From: Phoronis australis
Taxonomy: Eukaryota; Phoronida; Phoronidae
Direction: 5' to 3'
Assembly (NCBI GenBank): GCA_002633005.1
Contig: NMRA01000030.1
Location: forward strand, 197,174-261,173
Length of the DNA: 64,000 nucleotides
Shown here: piece after piece, positions 60,051 through 64,000 of the stretch
Numbering within the stretch: position 1 is the stretch's first letter
Layout: each line of letters begins with the position of its first letter
Made by a program: the position numbers and the translations under genes
The notes under the pieces: model-generated
What the model was told of the DNA's origin: nothing
The model's database searches: none
The model's input: only the letters and a program-made list of their open reading frames with translations

Positions 60051-60286
60051 AATATTCGAACGGACTGGGCTGGGATCCTATTCAACGTCGCTAGGAGTAG
60101 ACGATATGCTATAAAACTGTTTTGCTCTGGTTTGATTTGAACTCGTTTGGCTGTCGTGTACCTGATCACCATCGTTATTGGCTTCCCCACTTGTCTTCTG
60201 CTGTTGTTGCTGCCGATCTTTTTTTTAAATTCTTAACCGCTCCCGGTTACATGAAACTCATTACCGTTGGATATGGACCTCAAAAN

Positions 60287-60995
60287 CGTAATCATTTTTC
60301 TATTTATTTAGAAAAAAAATCTATCAGAGTTTATTTTATCATTTGAATCCAAGACTTCCAGGGAACTTCTCTAACCTGTTTTGGTCCTAGTTTTTTAACA
60401 TATGCCCAGAAATCCTTAGGGTTTTCAGTATTCAGATTCTCAACTTCAATCTGAACCTTCAACTGGTATGAACATTTCGCGCATTTAAGTTTTGTCAAAC
60501 AAAAGTAATTGTTTGTAATGTGACCAATTCCCGTGTAATCTTTGACTTCTTGAAAATTGTTTTTCAATGTACTTTAATTTTTTCTCGTACAAATCGTTAA
60601 GTTCCGAATTCCAATATAAAGGCTGATTCCTGTTAAAATACTGTCTTAGTTTACGACTCGGATAAGGATCTTTATAATCCAGCAAGGAATCCATTTCCTT
60701 AACTAATAGGTCCACAAATGACTGATACACTACATCAAGTTGGTTCTGATGTTCATAGGATAACAATAATGAATCAATTAAACATAAAATTTCTTTTTTA
60801 AATGTCACTTTATTACTAAATTCTATCGGTATATTGGAGGTGTCATATTTACGTTTCTTCGAAAGAGTATTTGAAGCTAAAGGTCTCTCGGTACCAGATG
60901 AACAGGCGAGGAGATTTTAAACCTTAAAACAAGAACAGAATGATTTGGTGCTTTACATCTTTATCCAATCAATGCGTGGAAATCTAACATATCAA
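60287..60995 (-). mobile_element. Second LINE fragment, duplicate of 57836-58530
   Basis: Starts immediately after an isolated N and repeats the LINE spacer region with a few percent differences and small indels (one 14-base stretch near 60590 is missing from the other copy). Homology stops at about 60995, next to an unrelated repeat, as expected for a 5'-truncated LINE. Probably from another genomic copy. Confidence 0.85.
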
Positions 60996-61694
60996 TGAAA
61001 GCGCTCCGAGTAGCGAAACTTGGCAAAATTAACCTTCTTGAAAGCGACTTCCAGTTTTTTGGCTTTTTATAATAGCATGTCAAAAGAAACTAATACTTCT
61101 AAAATTTCGAAGGAATTGGTTTCATAATGCGCCCTCTACAGGAGAAAACGTTTTTAGGCCAAAATCGAGGTGCGCATGCGCGATCGCCGATATTTCCGCC
61201 ATCTTTAACCGGAAGTAAACAATTTCCGGTATACTCGTAGCAAATTTCCGGTCCATTCACTGTGCCGATTCTTAGCCTTTTACGTAAAAAATTGTAGCCT
61301 CCAGAATCATTTGAACCTTTAAATGAAAACAAAATGGCCGCCACAGCCGCCATCTTGGATCCGGTTTCGACGAAAAACAATAGGCTTCCAGTACTTCCGG
61401 AAGTACGTGTTATGTTTAAATTTCGTGATGATTGGACGAAAATTGCGACCCTTATCGTGCGAACAAACAAAAAAATGAAAGCGCTCCGAGAGCGAACCTT
61501 GGCGAAATTAACCAAAAAGGTGACGATAAAGATGATGACGAAGATGACGAATATGACGACGATGGTGGCGAGGATGAACAAAAGAAGTAATAATAACATA
61601 CACATGACGAACGTAGAAGTCCGAAATCAGTAAGAAAAAGGCTACAGTCTTGTGCGACACTTGGCGAAATTAACGGAAAAGACAACGACGGAGA
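60996..61694. repeat. Dispersed repeat with ATGAAAGCGCTCCGAG blocks and GAT/GAC tract
   Basis: ATGAAAGCGCTCCGAG occurs at about 60995 and 61475, each followed by CTTGGC(A/G)AAATTAACC. A third, partial GGCGAAATTAACGG is near 61664. A simple GATGAC tract lies at 61520-61575. The internal ATGGCCGCC...GCCATCTTGG and CTTCCGGAAG dyads are typical of short mobile repeats. Confidence 0.55.
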
Positions 61695-62552
61695 NNNNNN
61701 NNNNNNNNNNNNNNNNNNNNNNNNNNNNNNNNNNNNNNNNNNNNNNNNNNNNNNNNNNNNNNNNNNNNNNNNNNNNNNNNNNNNNNNNNNNNNNNNNNNN
61801 NNNNNNNNNNNNNNNNNNNNNNNNNNNNNNNNNNNNNNNNNNNNNNNNNNNNNNNNNNNNNNNNNNNNNNNNNNNNNNNNNNNNNNNNNNNNNNNNNNNN
61901 NNNNNNNNNNNNNNNNNNNNNNNNNNNNNNNNNNNNNNNNNNNNNNNNNNNNNNNNNNNNNNNNNNNNNNNNNNNNNNNNNNNNNNNNNNNNNNNNNNNN
62001 NNNNNNNNNNNNNNNNNNNNNNNNNNNNNNNNNNNNNNNNNNNNNNNNNNNNNNNNNNNNNNNNNNNNNNNNNNNNNNNNNNNNNNNNNNNNNNNNNNNN
62101 NNNNNNNNNNNNNNNNNNNNNNNNNNNNNNNNNNNNNNNNNNNNNNNNNNNNNNNNNNNNNNNNNNNNNNNNNNNNNNNNNNNNNNNNNNNNNNNNNNNN
62201 NNNNNNNNNNNNNNNNNNNNNNNNNNNNNNNNNNNNNNNNNNNNNNNNNNNNNNNNNNNNNNNNNNNNNNNNNNNNNNNNNNNNNNNNNNNNNNNNNNNN
62301 NNNNNNNNNNNNNNNNNNNNNNNNNNNNNNNNNNNNNNNNNNNNNNNNNNNNNNNNNNNNNNNNNNNNNNNNNNNNNNNNNNNNNNNNNNNNNNNNNNNN
62401 NNNNNNNNNNNNNNNNNNNNNNNNNNNNNNNNNNNNNNNNNNNNNNNNNNNNNNNNNNNNNNNNNNNNNNNNNNNNNNNNNNNNNNNNNNNNNNNNNNNN
62501 NNNNNNNNNNNNNNNNNNNNNNNNNNNNNNNNNNNNNNNNNNNNNNNNNNNN
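61695..62552. other. Assembly gap of 858 N
   Basis: Run of undetermined bases inside the LINE region. The sequence to its right (62553-62618) repeats 60220-60285, so contig order here is doubtful. Confidence 0.99.
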
Positions 62553-62815
62553 TTTTTTTAAATTCTTAACCGCTCCCGGTTACATGAAACTCATTACCGT
62601 TGGATATGGACCTCAAAAGTGTACTAACGTTCAACCCAATAAGTCTATATCTACGCGATTTGCTACCCCGTAGATGCACCTTGCGACATCGGTTAGTTTC
62701 TTTTAGCTTGTTTTTAGCACGCAGCTCACGTATCTTTTGATCAAGTGATTTAAGCGCCAACTTAGTCCTAGAAGCACACGTTTTTAACACTTATTAAATG
62801 GTTAGAAGACATTAT
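62553..62815 (-). mobile_element. LINE ORF1 C-terminal fragment
   Basis: The minus-strand frame 62566-62790 encodes a Lys/Arg-rich peptide with a heptad-like K-S-L-D-Q-K-I-R-E-L-R-A-K-N-K-L stretch, as expected for an ORF1 nucleic-acid-binding protein. Its 3' end (62553-62618) is the same sequence as 60220-60285, placing it directly upstream of ORF2 of the LINE. Confidence 0.5.
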
Positions 62816-63050
62816 AAGGAAACCACGCAGTACTTATCCCATAACCAATACACAATCTGTAGTCGAAGAAAGTTTGAATAAACGCGTCACTCACGATTCC
62901 GACCCTACAATCATAGTCCGGGAGCCAGGGGGTTGAACCTGGTTTTGTCGGATAAAGTTTTTTTCTTTGCAGTTTCATGTAGCCTAGGGCTTAGTGACCA
63001 TGATTTAAGGGGGTGACCGTTCGCAACCCTTGAGCATTTTTTAAATATGC

Positions 63051-63800
63051 AAATTAAGGTCGCCATTATGCAAAATTCTATTTTTGCTTATAATTTCCTT
63101 ACCAAGCACTGCAGCCCGATAATTTTGACGTTTTACCTATGTTTTCAGGGTCAACAAATTTAATAATGCAAGTTATAGGTGAATACATTGTCAATTTGCA
63201 TAATTTATGAAAATTAAGGCCGCCATAATGCAAAATTCTATTTTTGGTTAGAATTTCCTTACCAAGCCCTGCAGCCAGATAATTTTGACGTTTCACCCAT
63301 GTTTCCATGGTCAATGAATTTATTAGTGCAAGTTTTTTGGTGAATACATTGTCAATTTGCATAATTTATGCAAATTAAGACAGCCATTATTCAAAATTCG
63401 TCTTGCGTTTATAGCTACTGTACCAGGCACCACAGATGAACTATCATAATATTTGCTCCTATATTCTTTTGGTCAACTAGTTTAATGAAATCGCTTTGCA
63501 TGTTGTTGCATGATTAATTTGCATAATTAATGCAAATTTGCAGAACTAATGCAAATTAAGGGCGCCATTATTAAAAATTTTACTTTTGCATATAGCTACT
63601 TGTGCTTATAGCTGCGGTACCAAGCATCACAGGTAAACTCTCATGATATTTGAACCTATGTTTCTATGGTCAATTAGGTTAATGAAATCAGTTTGCAAGT
63701 TGCAACTAGCATAATTTATGCAAATAAAGGCAGCCATTATCAAAACTTCTGTTTCTGCTCGTAACTTTCTTATGGGGGGCACCACATGCAAATTATTTTG
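63051..63800. repeat. Satellite-like array, five units of 160-181 bases
   Basis: Units start at about 63051, 63211, 63372, 63553 and 63722 with AAATTAAGG(T/C)CGCCATTAT, and all but the last end in CATAATTTATG or a variant. Units 1 and 2 are closest; divergence grows to the right, and unit 4 carries a 20-base internal duplication. The sequence after 63800 is AT-rich with nothing recognised. Confidence 0.9.
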
Positions 63801-64000
63801 GTATTTTTACTGATGAATTTAATGTAATCTGTTATTACATCATAAATATAAATAATTTGTAATTTATTACACAACATTGCAAATTCTAGTTAACTTTTTT
63901 CTGAAACCTAGTTTATATGCAGTAGTAGGTGACCAAGTTGTTAATTGAATAAACCCAGGACAATAACCTAACGAATGGAGACCCGTCCCAAGACGTTTCA

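Larger units (their letters stand above)
55737..60285 (-). mobile_element. Decayed APE-type LINE (non-LTR retrotransposon), 3' part
   Basis: Minus-strand fragments in the order expected of LINE ORF2: endonuclease (about 60050-58950), spacer (58296-57857), reverse transcriptase (about 57600-56900), C-terminal domain (56607-55780) and a 3' end near 55740 (AATAAGCCCCACTGGGCT). Endonuclease motifs N-E-T-H and G-D-F-N-A are visible, as is an R-L-C-L-C-C...E-D-E-I-H-F zinc-knuckle-like C-terminus. Frameshifts and stops break it throughout, and a SINE splits the endonuclease. The clade cannot be told by eye. Confidence 0.85.

Noticed and set aside
61652-62569. Open frame of about 300 codons across the second gap
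   Set aside because: Almost entirely N. No sequence support.
1-64000. A wholly new gene system or cluster
   Set aside because: Apart from eag, everything I can recognise is transposon-derived or simple repeat. Nothing supports a second coordinated set of genes.

Overview
The window is eukaryotic and intron-rich, AT-leaning and full of transposon remnants. It carries one recognisable host gene, on the minus strand: an ether-a-go-go (EAG, KCNH1/KCNH5 group) voltage-gated potassium channel. I assembled it exon by exon from about 46461 (start codon) to 7657 (stop codon). It has ten coding exons, nine GT-AG introns, matching phases at every junction and 2949 coding bases (982 residues). The residues resemble invertebrate EAG (for example the M-T-S-V-G-F-G-N filter context and the N-Y-C-P-K-D-M-K C-linker). 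With the transposon types present (Kolobok-like TTAA elements, foldback elements with THAP ends, APE-type LINE, tRNA-SINE), this suggests a marine bilaterian invertebrate draft genome. The species cannot be fixed from the sequence alone.

Layout. 1-7656 is the 3' flank of eag with a 2.1-kb TTAA-flanked element and several MITEs. 7657-46461 is the eag locus: exon 10 (C-terminus, coiled coil) at the low-coordinate end, exon 1 (N-terminal cap of the PAS domain) at the high end. Intron 6 is inflated by a 5.8-kb repeat of itself (13868-19637 and 20441-26226) separated by an 803-base run of N. The repeat includes the whole S4-to-S6 exon and looks like two overlapping heterozygous contigs laid end to end, although true exon duplication is not excluded. 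Intron 1 (13.8 kb) holds three of the minisatellite, MITE and foldback insertions. 46462-55736 is the 5' flank with a possible NRF-1 palindrome and more repeats. 55737-62815 is a decayed LINE on the minus strand, broken by a SINE with a clean target-site duplication, by a probably misplaced contig and by an 858-base gap. 63051-63800 is a satellite array with a period of about 160-180 bp.

Function. The eag product is predicted to be a plasma-membrane K+ channel subunit with PAS/PAS-cap, six transmembrane segments, C-linker, cyclic-nucleotide-binding homology domain, calmodulin-type basic segment and C-terminal tetramerising coiled coil. Nothing else in the window looks like a working host gene, and there are no tRNA or rRNA genes apart from the tRNA-derived SINE.
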